Below are positions 1 to 8,724 of a stretch of DNA of 64,000 nt, in pieces (within the stretch, counting starts at the first letter, position 1; each line of letters opens with the position of its first letter). Location: NCBI GenBank assembly GCA_017467405.1, contig JAFTSH010000001.1, positions 665,542-729,541 on the forward strand. Reading direction: 5' to 3'. A program made the translations under genes and the position numbers. Origin of the DNA: Clostridia bacterium. Lineage in GTDB: Bacteria > Bacillota > Clostridia > Oscillospirales > Acutalibacteraceae. The notes below the pieces were generated by a model. That model was given only the letters and a program-made list of their open reading frames with translations, did not search any database and had not been told where the DNA came from.

Positions 1-2
1 GA

Positions 3-1568
3 GTCGACGAGTATACCGTAAAGATTTACTCCTACGATTCATCCGATAATAGTGAAAAGCTCGTTAAAACTCTTTCCGGGCTTTCGGGAAGTACGACGAC
101 ACTGTCCGGTCTGACGCCAAACACGGTTTATCGTGCGTATATTTACTGTAGCAGTTCGTCCTCTCCGGATTCTTCCGCCTTCTTTTATGTTGCCGAAACA
201 ACGGCGTCGGTTTACGGACAGACTGTGCGTGAGGGCGTCTTCGGATTAAAAAACAGAGCTTTGTCCCGGATGATGAACGTCAATGGAAGTACTACTGCCG
301 ATAACGTATCTGTTAACACGGCTTCTTATGCTAAAAAGGCGGCTCAGCAGTTCTACTTCAGTTATGTCGGTGACGGAATGTATAAGATATATTCCGCATC
401 GGCCGATAACACAAAGGTGCTGAGCATAAACGTTGGTGCTGATTCAAAGGTCTCCTCCGGCGATGCTTTGAATATTTTCGGGGTTTCCGCAGAGCTTGGC
501 GACAGACAACTGTTTTATATAGTTCCGCAGTCTGACGGGACCTATTGCTTCGAGAGCGTTTCAAAACCGGGATTTGTTCTTAACGCCGTTTCGGATGATG
601 CCGTTGTGCTGAAGGCAAAGGCACAGTCTGCGTCTTACGCGTGGTCGTTCTGCGATCTTGACGGAAAGGAAACGGATCCTACCGTAACTTCTGCCAAGTA
701 CGTAATAGGCGTTTACAAGATTGCGACCGAATCGACCTCGCTTAACGTCCGTGAGGGCGCGGGAACTTCATACGCCAAGGCCGGAACGATTTCAAAGGGA
801 GCAACGGTTACCGTAACAGCTATTGACGGTGATTGGGGTTACATAACCCACGGCTCGGTTTCGGGCTGGATCAGCCTTGAATATACTACCTTTGTATCCG
901 CGTCGATAACCTCGATTTCGATCGAAACAATGCCTGAAAAGGTCAAGTATTCGGTTGGGGATAAGATCGACAGCGCTGGACTTGCAATCAAGGTGTTTAT
1001 GAGTGACGGTACGACTAAAACGGTGTCTGACGGATTTGAGCTTAACTATGATTTCACAACCGCCGGAAAGAAGACTGTCGTTGTAAACTATGAGGGTAAG
1101 ACGACGACGTATCCCGTTACGGTGCTCGGTGAAATGCCTTCGGAAATTATGACGGAGCTGTATCACGTCGATACTCAAAACGGTTACCTGACAAACGTAC
1201 CTTGTGACGTTACGCTTGATGAATTTTTAGGCGGATTTTACGCCGCTGATTTTATCAAGGTGTACAGTGATAACAAGGAGATATCGGCCGAAACGAAAAT
1301 CGGAACCGGAATGGTTATCAAGCTTACCGACGGTAAGACGGTAAACCAAACCCTTACGATTATAGTTACCGGAGACGCCAATGGAGACGGAACGGTAAAT
1401 ATCACCGATATGATTTCTTTGAGAGCGCATATCCTTGAGAAGAATTTGCTGAAGGGTATATATCTGTTGGCTGCCGATACGTCAGATGACGGTGTTGCAA
1501 ACATAACGGATTACATTCAGATGAGGGCACACATTCTTGAGAAAACGCCCATAAAAGCACATAAATAA
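3..1568 (+). CDS. Secreted multidomain dockerin protein (5' end outside window)
   Basis: The reading frame is open from the left edge, so the gene starts before the window; the first in-frame GTG (225) is internal. About 521 residues are visible. In order: the end of a fibronectin type III-like domain (residues 1-65), a beta-trefoil/ricin-like stretch (80-220), an SH3b domain (240-300), a Big_3-type Ig-like domain (302-375), a linker module, and a C-terminal type I dockerin (455-519). The dockerin has two calcium loops, DANGDGTVNITD and DTSDDGVANITD, each with D/N/S at positions 1, 3, 5, 9 and 12. It should be an extracellular protein docking onto a cohesin; a cohesin gene follows 16 bases later, so the two are probably co-transcribed. 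Any enzyme domain would lie upstream. Confidence 0.88.
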   Translation, partial: VDEYTVKIYSYDSSDNSEKLVKTLSGLSGSTTTLSGLTPNTVYRAYIYCSSSSSPDSSAFFYVAETTASVYGQTVREGVFGLKNRALSRMMNVNGSTTADNVSVNTASYAKKAAQQFYFSYVGDGMYKIYSASADNTKVLSINVGADSKVSSGDALNIFGVSAELGDRQLFYIVPQSDGTYCFESVSKPGFVLNAVSDDAVVLKAKAQSASYAWSFCDLDGKETDPTVTSAKYVIGVYKIATESTSLNVREGAGTSYAKAGTISKGATVTVTAIDGDWGYITHGSVSGWISLEYTTFVSASITSISIETMPEKVKYSVGDKIDSAGLAIKVFMSDGTTKTVSDGFELNYDFTTAGKKTVVVNYEGKTTTYPVTVLGEMPSEIMTELYHVDTQNGYLTNVPCDVTLDEFLGGFYAADFIKVYSDNKEISAETKIGTGMVIKLTDGKTVNQTLTIIVTGDANGDGTVNITDMISLRAHILEKNLLKGIYLLAADTSDDGVANITDYIQMRAHILEKTPIKAHK

Positions 1569-1584
1569 CAGGGGAGGGTATTAA

Positions 1585-2817
1585 ATGCTTAAAAAAATAT
1601 TTTCTGCTGTAACGGCAATTGTTATTTTGGTTGCTTTGGTGGTAATGGTGGCACCTGCGACTTTGGCTGCAAGTGCATCTCTGACCGGAACGAAGACCGT
1701 GAGGGCAGGCGATACGATAACGATAACGCTGAACGTCGGAGGAACGAATATCGTTGGCGGACAGGGCACTCTTTCTTACGATACGTCTTTGCTGACCTTG
1801 AAGAGCACGACAAAAAAGATATCTTCACCGTGGTCGGTGGATGTTAACGGCAATGTTGTTATGTTCGCTGATGAATCACTCGAGTCTCCGATCAATTCGA
1901 CGAAGGCCATTATCAGCGTTAAGTTTCAGATAAAAAGCAGTGTTGCTGTCGGCACCAAGATTTCGGTTTCTATGAAAAACTGTGTTCTTACTGATACTTC
2001 CTACAAAGGGCATTCGGTTTCGGTTTCGTCCTATTCCGCAACCGTTGCTTCTCCGTTATCAAAAAACGCGTTGCTTTCGTCCTTGACGGTAGCAAACGCG
2101 CAGATATCTCCGGCTTTTGATCCCGATGTTGGTGAGTATACCGCAAACGTAGGCTTTGACGTTACTTGCCTTGAAATTTCGGCTAAGGCGGCCGAATCAA
2201 GTGCCAAAATAAGCATTGACAGCCCTGAGCTCCCTGCGGGTCAGAAAACCGCTGTAACGATCAAGGTTACAGCCGAGTCGGGAGCGGTGAATACTTATAC
2301 TATCATGGTAACCCGCGCGCAGGATCCTAACTACGTCGCCGATTCCAACAGCAAGCTGTATGCGCTTATAGTGGAGGATTATTTCATTTCGCCGGGCTTT
2401 TCTCCGGACGTTACGGAATACGTAGTGTGGTTGCCGTTTGAAACGACCTTTATAACGGTGCAGGCTCTTCCGGAGGCTGAACTTGCTGTGGTTGAGGTGA
2501 AGGATAGCACCAGAGATCTGGTCGTTGGTGATAATCTGATTCATATAGTTTGTCGTGCTGAAGACGGAACGGAAACGGAGTACGTCTTAAATGCACACCG
2601 GAGTGAAAAGTATCCTCCTTCCGTGTCTTCCGATTCCGCCGTGTCGTCGCAGCTGAACGCTTCGGACAATGATGATGAGGGTGCCGCCAAATCCGGTGTT
2701 TTTCCCATATGGTTGACGCTTGCTTTGTGTGCCGTTTGTGCGGTTTCGGGTTTTGCGGCAAGCAGGCTGATACCTCAAAAAGGATTTAATGAAAAAGATT
2801 ACCGCGATGATGAATAA
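1585..2817 (+). CDS. Membrane-anchored cohesin protein
   Basis: 410 residues. A signal peptide (1-29, ending in an alanine-rich site) is followed by a cohesin domain (about 32-155; note VGGTNIVGGQGTLSYDTSLL), two cadherin-like beta-sandwich domains of the PF12733 kind (163-245 and 257-339), a Ser/Asp-rich linker, one transmembrane helix (about 373-397) and a short charged tail. The ribosome binding site GGGGAGG lies 7 bases before the ATG. The architecture suggests a single-cohesin anchor holding dockerin proteins on the cell surface, and the preceding gene encodes such a protein. Cohesin and anchor are clear from the sequence; that these two proteins bind each other is inference. Confidence 0.88.
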   Translation: MLKKIFSAVTAIVILVALVVMVAPATLAASASLTGTKTVRAGDTITITLNVGGTNIVGGQGTLSYDTSLLTLKSTTKKISSPWSVDVNGNVVMFADESLESPINSTKAIISVKFQIKSSVAVGTKISVSMKNCVLTDTSYKGHSVSVSSYSATVASPLSKNALLSSLTVANAQISPAFDPDVGEYTANVGFDVTCLEISAKAAESSAKISIDSPELPAGQKTAVTIKVTAESGAVNTYTIMVTRAQDPNYVADSNSKLYALIVEDYFISPGFSPDVTEYVVWLPFETTFITVQALPEAELAVVEVKDSTRDLVVGDNLIHIVCRAEDGTETEYVLNAHRSEKYPPSVSSDSAVSSQLNASDNDDEGAAKSGVFPIWLTLALCAVCAVSGFAASRLIPQKGFNEKDYRDDE

Positions 2818-2846
2818 ATAAAAGTAAAAACCGAATAACGCTGTTT

Positions 2847-2892
2847 AATCGTCCATCTGCTGCTTTGTGGCGGCAGATGGACGATTTTTTTT
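2847..2892 (+). terminator. Intrinsic terminator after the cohesin gene
   Basis: A perfect 14-bp stem (2847-2860 with 2873-2886) is followed by a T tract. It separates the dockerin/cohesin pair from the dcw cluster. Confidence 0.9.
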
Positions 2893-2932
2893 ATTTTTTT
2901 GAAAATATTATGAAAATATGTATAAAAACCTC

Positions 2933-2960
2933 TTGCAATTCCCTGAAATAGCGTTATAAT
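2933..2960 (+). promoter_or_regulatory. Sigma-A-type promoter of the dcw cluster
   Basis: TTGCAA (2933-2938) and TATAAT (2955-2960) are 16 bases apart, directly upstream of the MraZ repeats. Confidence 0.75.
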
Positions 2961-2969
2961 TAAACCAAA

Positions 2970-2999
2970 GTGGAGCGAAGTGGAACTTTGTGGAGCGAA
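2970..2999 (+). promoter_or_regulatory. MraZ operator: three 10-bp direct repeats
   Basis: GTGGAGCGAA, GTGGAACTTT and GTGGAGCGAA stand head to tail at exact 10-bp spacing, just downstream of the promoter. MraZ proteins are known to bind short G-rich direct repeats with about 10-bp periodicity upstream of their own gene. Position and period fit autoregulation of the whole cluster. Confidence 0.8.
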
Positions 3000-3048
3000 A
3001 ACAGGTTCATTCGGCTCAATTTGGAACAAAGAAGAGGAGGCGGAGAAG

Positions 3049-3468
3049 TTGCTGATAGGAACATACCAACATAATATTGACAGCAAAGGCAGAGTTTTTG
3101 TGCCGGTAAAACTCCGTGCTGACCTCGGAGACCGTTTTATCGTTTCAAAAGGACTTGACGGTTGTTTGTTCGTTTATTCGGTTGAGGAATGGAAACGTCT
3201 CGAAGATGAGATAAGGAATCTGCCGTTCTCGCAGTCAAGACAAATACAAAGATTCCTTTTTGCCGGTGCCAGCGAAGCTGAGGTTGATTCTCAGGGAAGA
3301 GTTTGCGTTCCTCAGATACTTCGTGAATACGCAGGCCTTGATAAAGAGGTCACTATAATCGGAGCCTGCTCAAGGGCAGAGATCTGGAGCAGAAGCAGAT
3401 GGGAAGGCGAATGTTCTGAAATTACTCCCGATGCAATAGCTGAGATAATGGAAAAACTGAACTTCTGA
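3049..3468 (+). CDS. mraZ: Transcriptional regulator MraZ
   Basis: 139 residues from TTG 3049, chosen because GAGGAGG lies just before it and the product then starts LIGTYQHNIDSKGR, the usual MraZ N terminus. The in-frame ATG at 2980 lies inside the operator repeats and would add 23 foreign residues. Two SpoVT/AbrB-like half domains are visible, each with its D-S-K/Q-G-R-V motif (near residues 11 and 84). MraZ is a ring-forming DNA-binding protein that represses its own operon. First gene of the dcw cluster, followed by rsmH after 12 bases. Confidence 0.95.
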   Translation: MLIGTYQHNIDSKGRVFVPVKLRADLGDRFIVSKGLDGCLFVYSVEEWKRLEDEIRNLPFSQSRQIQRFLFAGASEAEVDSQGRVCVPQILREYAGLDKEVTIIGACSRAEIWSRSRWEGECSEITPDAIAEIMEKLNF

Positions 3469-3480
3469 CGGAGGACAAGC

Positions 3481-4407
3481 ATGGATTTTGAACATATACC
3501 TGTTCTTCTGGAAGAAACCATAACGTCGTTGAATATAAGACCTGACGGGATATACATCGACGGAACAGCCGGAGGCGGAGGTCATAGCGAGCAGATAGCC
3601 AAAAGGCTCATAAACGGAAGGCTGCTGGCGATCGACAGAGACCCCGAGGCGGTTGAAGCGGCAACAAACAGATTGCACCCGTTTTCGCTTGCCGAGGTCG
3701 TACACGGAAATTTCTCCGATATGACGGCGCTGGCGGCAGGGAAGGGAATAACCTCTGCCGACGGTATTTTGCTTGATATCGGAGTTTCTTCTCATCAGCT
3801 TGATGACGGAGAAAGAGGCTTTTCTTTTCATAAGGATGCACCTCTCGATATGAGAATGAGCAAAACGGGATTGAGCGCGCAAGACGTGGTTAACGGATAT
3901 TCAGAGGAAACGCTCGCGTCGGTTATCTATCGCTACGGTGAAGATAAGTTTTCAAGAAAAATCGCTTCTGCGATAGTGAGAGCAAGAGAGAGTGCTCCGA
4001 TAGAAAGAACCCTTCAGCTGGCTGAGATAATTTCAAAATCGGTTCCCGCTGCTGCACGCAGAGACGGGCATCCGGCACGTAAAACCTTTCAGGCGCTTCG
4101 CATAGAAGTAAACGGTGAACTTGATTGCCTGAAAAAAGCGCTTGATGATGCGTTCGAGTTGTTAAACGTCGGAGGAGTTCTTTCCGTAATTACATTTCAT
4201 TCGTTGGAAGATAAGATAGTTAAAGATAAGTTTAATGAGCTTAAAACCGGATGCACCTGTCCTTCGGATTTTCCTGTTTGCGTGTGTGGCAAAAAGCCCA
4301 GGGGACGTGTATCTAAGCCGATAACGGCGTCAAACGAAGAGCTTGAAATCAATCCTCGCAGCAGAAGTGCAAAGCTGAGGAGCGTTATAAAGCTCGAAAA
4401 TACATAA
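3481..4407 (+). CDS. rsmH: 16S rRNA (cytosine1402-N4)-methyltransferase RsmH
   Basis: 308 residues, the usual family length. S-adenosylmethionine site DGTAGGGGHSEQI near residues 26-38, then DRDPEA and ILLDIGVSSHQLD, HPARKTFQALRIEVN in the substrate domain, and the C-terminal SRSAKLRSV typical of MraW/RsmH. The enzyme methylates N4 of C1402 in the decoding centre of 16S rRNA. GGAGGA lies just before the ATG. It sits in its normal place between mraZ and ftsL. Confidence 0.97.
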   Translation: MDFEHIPVLLEETITSLNIRPDGIYIDGTAGGGGHSEQIAKRLINGRLLAIDRDPEAVEAATNRLHPFSLAEVVHGNFSDMTALAAGKGITSADGILLDIGVSSHQLDDGERGFSFHKDAPLDMRMSKTGLSAQDVVNGYSEETLASVIYRYGEDKFSRKIASAIVRARESAPIERTLQLAEIISKSVPAAARRDGHPARKTFQALRIEVNGELDCLKKALDDAFELLNVGGVLSVITFHSLEDKIVKDKFNELKTGCTCPSDFPVCVCGKKPRGRVSKPITASNEELEINPRSRSAKLRSVIKLENT

Positions 4408-4421
4408 AGGAGTAGGAAACA

Positions 4422-4922
4422 ATGAAGGATCTTAATAATCTTGCCTATGATTTCGATCTCTTTGCCGAGAAAAAAGAAGGCGCAAAAGTAATAGACATTA
4501 ACGAAATCAAAAGCAGGAAAGAGGATCCTGAGGTTTCTAAGACGTCACGCAACACAAAATCGAGCATCGGTCTGCTTGCTTCTAATGTCAGGAATTTTCT
4601 TTTTGCCGCTGTGGTGGTTGCAATTCTCTGTATGGGAATATACACCAGAAGCGAGATCACCGAAGTAAAGGCGGAAATCGAAAATGCCAAGACCGAAATA
4701 GCGGTTCTTGACAGCGAAAAAACAAGACTTGAAATGGAAATAGAGGCATCGCTTTCGGTCCAAAACATCGAGGCTGATGCTGCGGCCATGGGAATGCAGA
4801 AGCAGGAAAAAGCCCAGACCTCGTATATAGTTCTCTCCGATGAGGATAGTGCAGAGGTTCTTACCGACGAAGAGGAAGAGGGCTTCGTCGAGTCTCTTAA
4901 GGCTATGTTTGGAATAGAGTGA
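4422..4922 (+). CDS. ftsL: FtsL-type cell division protein
   Basis: 166 residues: a cytoplasmic N-terminal part of about 60, one transmembrane helix (about 60-76), then a coiled coil (about 78-115) and an acidic C terminus. This is the bitopic FtsL/DivIC layout, and it lies between rsmH and the penicillin-binding protein, the conserved place for ftsL. FtsL bridges DivIB/DivIC and the septal synthase FtsW-PBP. Sequence conservation is low in this family, so topology and position carry the call. AAAGGAG precedes the ATG. Confidence 0.8.
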   Translation: MKDLNNLAYDFDLFAEKKEGAKVIDINEIKSRKEDPEVSKTSRNTKSSIGLLASNVRNFLFAAVVVAILCMGIYTRSEITEVKAEIENAKTEIAVLDSEKTRLEMEIEASLSVQNIEADAAAMGMQKQEKAQTSYIVLSDEDSAEVLTDEEEEGFVESLKAMFGIE

Positions 4923-4971
4923 CGGTAATAGTTTATAAACGGTCGCAATAAAATTAATAGAGATAACAGCG

Positions 4972-5000
4972 TACGAGAGCCTGATTTGCGGACTCTCGTA
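4972..5000 (+). promoter_or_regulatory. Hairpin in the ftsL-pbp gap
   Basis: TACGAGAG (4972-4979) pairs with CTCTCGTA (4993-5000) in a 104-base gap. No T tract follows, so it is not a classical terminator. It may be a processing site or a translational control element for the penicillin-binding protein 27 bases further on. Confidence 0.4.
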
Positions 5001-5026
5001 TTGCGGGTATAAAAGAGGTGTTTGTT

Positions 5027-7261
5027 TTGTCGGTCAAACCAACGATGAATATGAAAAAAAAGATGCTCATAATGACGCTTGTTCTTGTCATCGGCGGTTT
5101 CGGCTCTGCACTCGTCAGCCTTATAAACATTATGTTTGTTCACGGTGAGGAGTACAGCAAAATGGCTGCGGATCAGCAGTCAATGAATACGACACTTGCG
5201 GCTGAACGCGGCAATATTTATGACACTAACATGAATATTCTCGCTACGAGCGCCACGGTTTGGACCGTCTATATCACCCCGAAGGATATAGACGCTGAGG
5301 ACGATCCCGAAAAAACCCGTCAGTTGATCGTTGACGGACTTTCATCAATTCTGGAACTCAGCAAAGAAAGCGTCTATAACAAGACCATAAAAAATACATC
5401 CTATGAAAAAATAAAAACTCAGGTAGAAGAACCTGAGGCTGAAAAAGTAAGAAAATACGTCAGCGATAATAAGCTCGGATCTATCGTCGGCCTCGACGAA
5501 AGCAGTAAACGTTACTATCCGAACGGTACGCTTGCTTCGACTGTGCTTGGTTTTGTCGGCGATGATAATCAGGGACTTGGCGGTCTTGAGTCGTATTACG
5601 ATGAAACGCTTACAGGCGTTCCAGGCAAGGTAGTTGCGTTAAAAAATGCCCGAGGCAGCGCTATGCCATACAGCTATGAAACGACCGTTGACGCGCAGAA
5701 TGGACATTCGTTGGTTTTGACCGTTGACTCAACGATTCAGTATTATACGGAAAAATATCTTGAGGCGGCGGTTAAGGAAAACAACGCCACTAACGGTATG
5801 TGTATCGTAATGAACGTCAACAACGGTGAGATATACGCCATGGCGAACGAGCCTGACTATGATCCGAATGAGCCCTTCGTTATATACGACGAGGGGGCGT
5901 TGGCGTCTCTCAACGAACTGACGGAAGGCACGGCTGAGTATAATACTGCTCTTAACAAAGCCAGACAGGCTCAGTGGAGAAACAACGCCATCAGTGATAC
6001 ATATGAGCCCGGCTCGGTTTTCAAAATAGTTACTGGCGCCGCTGCGATAGAAGAAAACCTCGTAAATACTTCCTCAAGCTTTAATTGCGGCGGAAATATA
6101 ACTATCAAAGGTACAAAATATAACTGTCATAAAATATACGGACACGGTTCGCAAAGTCTTGCGAAGATTTTTGCAAATTCGTGCAACCCCGCGTTTATCG
6201 AGATCGGTCAGAAGCTCGGCGTTTCAAAGTTTGTGAGCTATTTCCGTTCCTTTGGCTTGACCGAGCTTACCGGAATAGATCTTCCCGGCGAAGCTAAAAG
6301 TATTTATTACACCGAAAAGAATATGGGCGCCGTTGAGCTTGCTTCGGAATCCTTCGGTCAGACGTTTAAGGTTACACCCGTCCAGATGATAACCGCCGTA
6401 TGTGCTGCCGCGAACGGAGGTCAGCTTGTTACTCCGCATCTCGTTAAGCAGGTGATCGACAGTGAAGGAAATATTATTAAAAGCAACGATAAGAATGAAG
6501 TTCGTCAGGTTGTAAGCAAAAGCACCTCGGAGTTGGTTTGTGATCTTCTTGAAACGGTCGTAAACGGCGGTACGGGTAAAAACGCCTACGTGGCAGGATA
6601 CAATGTCGCAGGCAAAACCGGTACCTCGCAGAAGGTTGACCAAAAGGACGAAACCGGAGAGATAACTGAATACGTTGCATCGTTTTGCGGATTTGCTCCT
6701 TATTACGATCCCGAGGTTGCAATTATAGTTATTCTCAACGAACCTCACGGTGAAAGCGTATACGGCGGAACGATCGCTGCTCCCGTTGCGGGCTCAATAC
6801 TTTCTGAAGTTCTGCCGTATCTCGGAGTAGAGCCGAGATATACCGAAGCAGAGCTTGCGGCTATGAGCGTTTCGGCTCCCAACCTTGTAGGTAAGAGCGT
6901 GGACGTCGCCAAAAGCACCCTTTCCGCAAATAACCTTAAGTACAAGGTTTACGGCAACGGCACCGAAGTAACCCGACAGGTTCCGGCCGCTTCGACTACG
7001 GTTCCGGCCGGCGGAACGGTGGTTTTGTATACCGAGAACAGTGGTGAACAGAAAAAGATCACCGTGCCGGATTTTAAGGGAATGACCCTGTCTCAAGCCA
7101 ATACCAAGGCGGCTTCACTCGGTATTAACCTTAAAATCTCCGGCAGTTCTTTGAGTGAGAGCGGAACACTGGCCTATTCTCAGTCTGTCGCAGCAGGCAC
7201 AGAGGTAGAGATGGGAACGATAATAACTGTCAAATTCAGATATAATGATAACGTCGAATAG
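5027..7261 (+). CDS. Class B penicillin-binding protein with two PASTA domains (FtsI/SpoVD type)
   Basis: 744 residues from TTG 5027, six bases after AGAGGTG; the GTG at 5018 overlaps that ribosome binding site. One transmembrane helix (about 10-32), PBP dimerisation domain (about 55-200), transpeptidase domain with S330-V-F-K, S385-C-N and K530-T-G, and two C-terminal PASTA repeats (about 617-675 and 680-742). It crosslinks septal peptidoglycan outside the membrane, paired with the FtsW encoded downstream. PASTA tails are known in both PbpB (vegetative) and SpoVD (spore cortex); a single copy inside dcw favours the vegetative septal role, but SpoVD function is not excluded. Confidence 0.92.
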   Translation: MSVKPTMNMKKKMLIMTLVLVIGGFGSALVSLINIMFVHGEEYSKMAADQQSMNTTLAAERGNIYDTNMNILATSATVWTVYITPKDIDAEDDPEKTRQLIVDGLSSILELSKESVYNKTIKNTSYEKIKTQVEEPEAEKVRKYVSDNKLGSIVGLDESSKRYYPNGTLASTVLGFVGDDNQGLGGLESYYDETLTGVPGKVVALKNARGSAMPYSYETTVDAQNGHSLVLTVDSTIQYYTEKYLEAAVKENNATNGMCIVMNVNNGEIYAMANEPDYDPNEPFVIYDEGALASLNELTEGTAEYNTALNKARQAQWRNNAISDTYEPGSVFKIVTGAAAIEENLVNTSSSFNCGGNITIKGTKYNCHKIYGHGSQSLAKIFANSCNPAFIEIGQKLGVSKFVSYFRSFGLTELTGIDLPGEAKSIYYTEKNMGAVELASESFGQTFKVTPVQMITAVCAAANGGQLVTPHLVKQVIDSEGNIIKSNDKNEVRQVVSKSTSELVCDLLETVVNGGTGKNAYVAGYNVAGKTGTSQKVDQKDETGEITEYVASFCGFAPYYDPEVAIIVILNEPHGESVYGGTIAAPVAGSILSEVLPYLGVEPRYTEAELAAMSVSAPNLVGKSVDVAKSTLSANNLKYKVYGNGTEVTRQVPAASTTVPAGGTVVLYTENSGEQKKITVPDFKGMTLSQANTKAASLGINLKISGSSLSESGTLAYSQSVAAGTEVEMGTIITVKFRYNDNVE

Positions 7262-7275
7262 TAGCGGAGGCATTT

Positions 7276-8703
7276 ATGAAACTTTGTGATATCCTAAAAA
7301 AAGAATTTTCTCCCGAGCTTGCCAATACGGAGATCAAGGGAGTAACTTGCGACTCGAGAACCGTCAGAGAGAACTATGCCTTCGTGTGCATTGACGGACT
7401 TAATACGGACGGGCACAAGTTTGCTCTTTCCGCAGAAGAAAACGGCGCTTCCGTGATAATTGCCGAGCATGATACCGGTGCGGTTAATCAGATAATCGTA
7501 GATGATACAAGAGCGGTTTATGCTGAAATGTGTGCGGCATATTTTGAGGAGCCCGCAAAACAACTGCATATTATAGGCGTTACCGGCACCAACGGCAAGA
7601 CGAGTACGACTTATATGCTCAAAGAAATACTCGAAAGCAGCGGACATAAGGTTGGACTTATCGGCACTATACAGAATATGGTCGGAGATCAGGTGTTGCC
7701 TGCCAAAAATACTACCCCCGATGCGTTTGAACTGCATTCTCTCCTCCAGCTGATGCTGCGTTCAGGTTGTGATTACGTGGTTATGGAGGTTTCTTCGCAC
7801 GCGATCGAGCAGAAAAGAGTCTGGGGTCTTGAGTTTGACGTTGGCGTATTTACAAACCTTACTCAGGATCACCTTGATTATCATAAAACGTTTGAAAATT
7901 ATAAGGCCTGTAAGAAGAAGATGTTTGCTTCTTGTGCGTCGGCAGTGTATAATATGGATGATGAGAATTGGGAAGAGATGGCCGAAGGCTTTGAAGGCAA
8001 CAAGATAACCTTTTCCATTAAGTCGAACTTCAGTACTTATACTGCCAAAAATCTGCGTTACAGCGGCGATGGAGTAGCTTTTGAGTTCGTGGGAGACGGA
8101 GTAATAGGCCGCGTCAGAATGGCTGTTCCCGGCGATTTTTCGGCTCAGAATGCTATGGCCGCCGGATGTGCTGCTCTTGCGGTCGGTATTCCGTTCAACG
8201 ACGTTATGGAATCGCTTTGTAACGTTCACGGTGTAAAGGGCAGGGCAGAGGTTGTTCCTACCGGAAGAGATTTCAGCGTAATTATTGACTATGCCCATAC
8301 GCCCGACGGACTTAGAAATATTCTTACCACCTTCCGTAAGGTTGAGGGTGCACGCATTGTTACCGTATTTGGCTGCGGTGGTGATCGTGACAGATCAAAG
8401 CGTCCTATAATGGGAGAGATAGCTGCCCGATATTCCGATGCTTGTATCGTTACGTCCGATAATCCGAGAAACGAGCAGCCTATGGCCATCATTGAAGATA
8501 TAGTTGCAGGTATGAAGGGTGCAAGAACCCCGTATGTTATTATCGAAGACAGGATTGCAGCGATTGAATATGCAATAAAGAACGCAAGACCTCGCGATAT
8601 AATATTGCTTGCAGGTAAAGGACACGAAACCTATCAGATAACAGCTACCGGAACGATACATCTTGATGAGCGTGAGGTTGTAAAATCTGTTCTGGAAGGA
8701 TAA
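7276..8703 (+). CDS. murE: UDP-MurNAc-L-Ala-D-Glu:meso-diaminopimelate ligase MurE
   Basis: 475 residues. Mur ligase layout: N-terminal UDP-binding domain, ATP loop GVTGTNGKTSTT (about 100-111), the central VMEVSSHAI segment, and the C-terminal domain with D395-N-P-R398. DNPR is the known signature of enzymes that add meso-diaminopimelate; lysine-adding MurE differs here. The enzyme makes the tripeptide step of the peptidoglycan precursor in the cytoplasm. GGAGG lies before the ATG; the gap to the preceding gene is 14 bases. Confidence 0.96.
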   Translation: MKLCDILKKEFSPELANTEIKGVTCDSRTVRENYAFVCIDGLNTDGHKFALSAEENGASVIIAEHDTGAVNQIIVDDTRAVYAEMCAAYFEEPAKQLHIIGVTGTNGKTSTTYMLKEILESSGHKVGLIGTIQNMVGDQVLPAKNTTPDAFELHSLLQLMLRSGCDYVVMEVSSHAIEQKRVWGLEFDVGVFTNLTQDHLDYHKTFENYKACKKKMFASCASAVYNMDDENWEEMAEGFEGNKITFSIKSNFSTYTAKNLRYSGDGVAFEFVGDGVIGRVRMAVPGDFSAQNAMAAGCAALAVGIPFNDVMESLCNVHGVKGRAEVVPTGRDFSVIIDYAHTPDGLRNILTTFRKVEGARIVTVFGCGGDRDRSKRPIMGEIAARYSDACIVTSDNPRNEQPMAIIEDIVAGMKGARTPYVIIEDRIAAIEYAIKNARPRDIILLAGKGHETYQITATGTIHLDEREVVKSVLEG

Positions 8704-8724
8704 AATTTAAAGGGTGTGCATATA

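Noticed and set aside
225..1568. Start of the first gene at GTG 225
   Set aside because: The frame is open to position 3 and translates to a coherent fibronectin-like domain end, so the start lies outside the window.
2970..2999. CRISPR or satellite repeat
   Set aside because: Units are only 10 bases with no spacers and sit at a promoter; they fit an operator.
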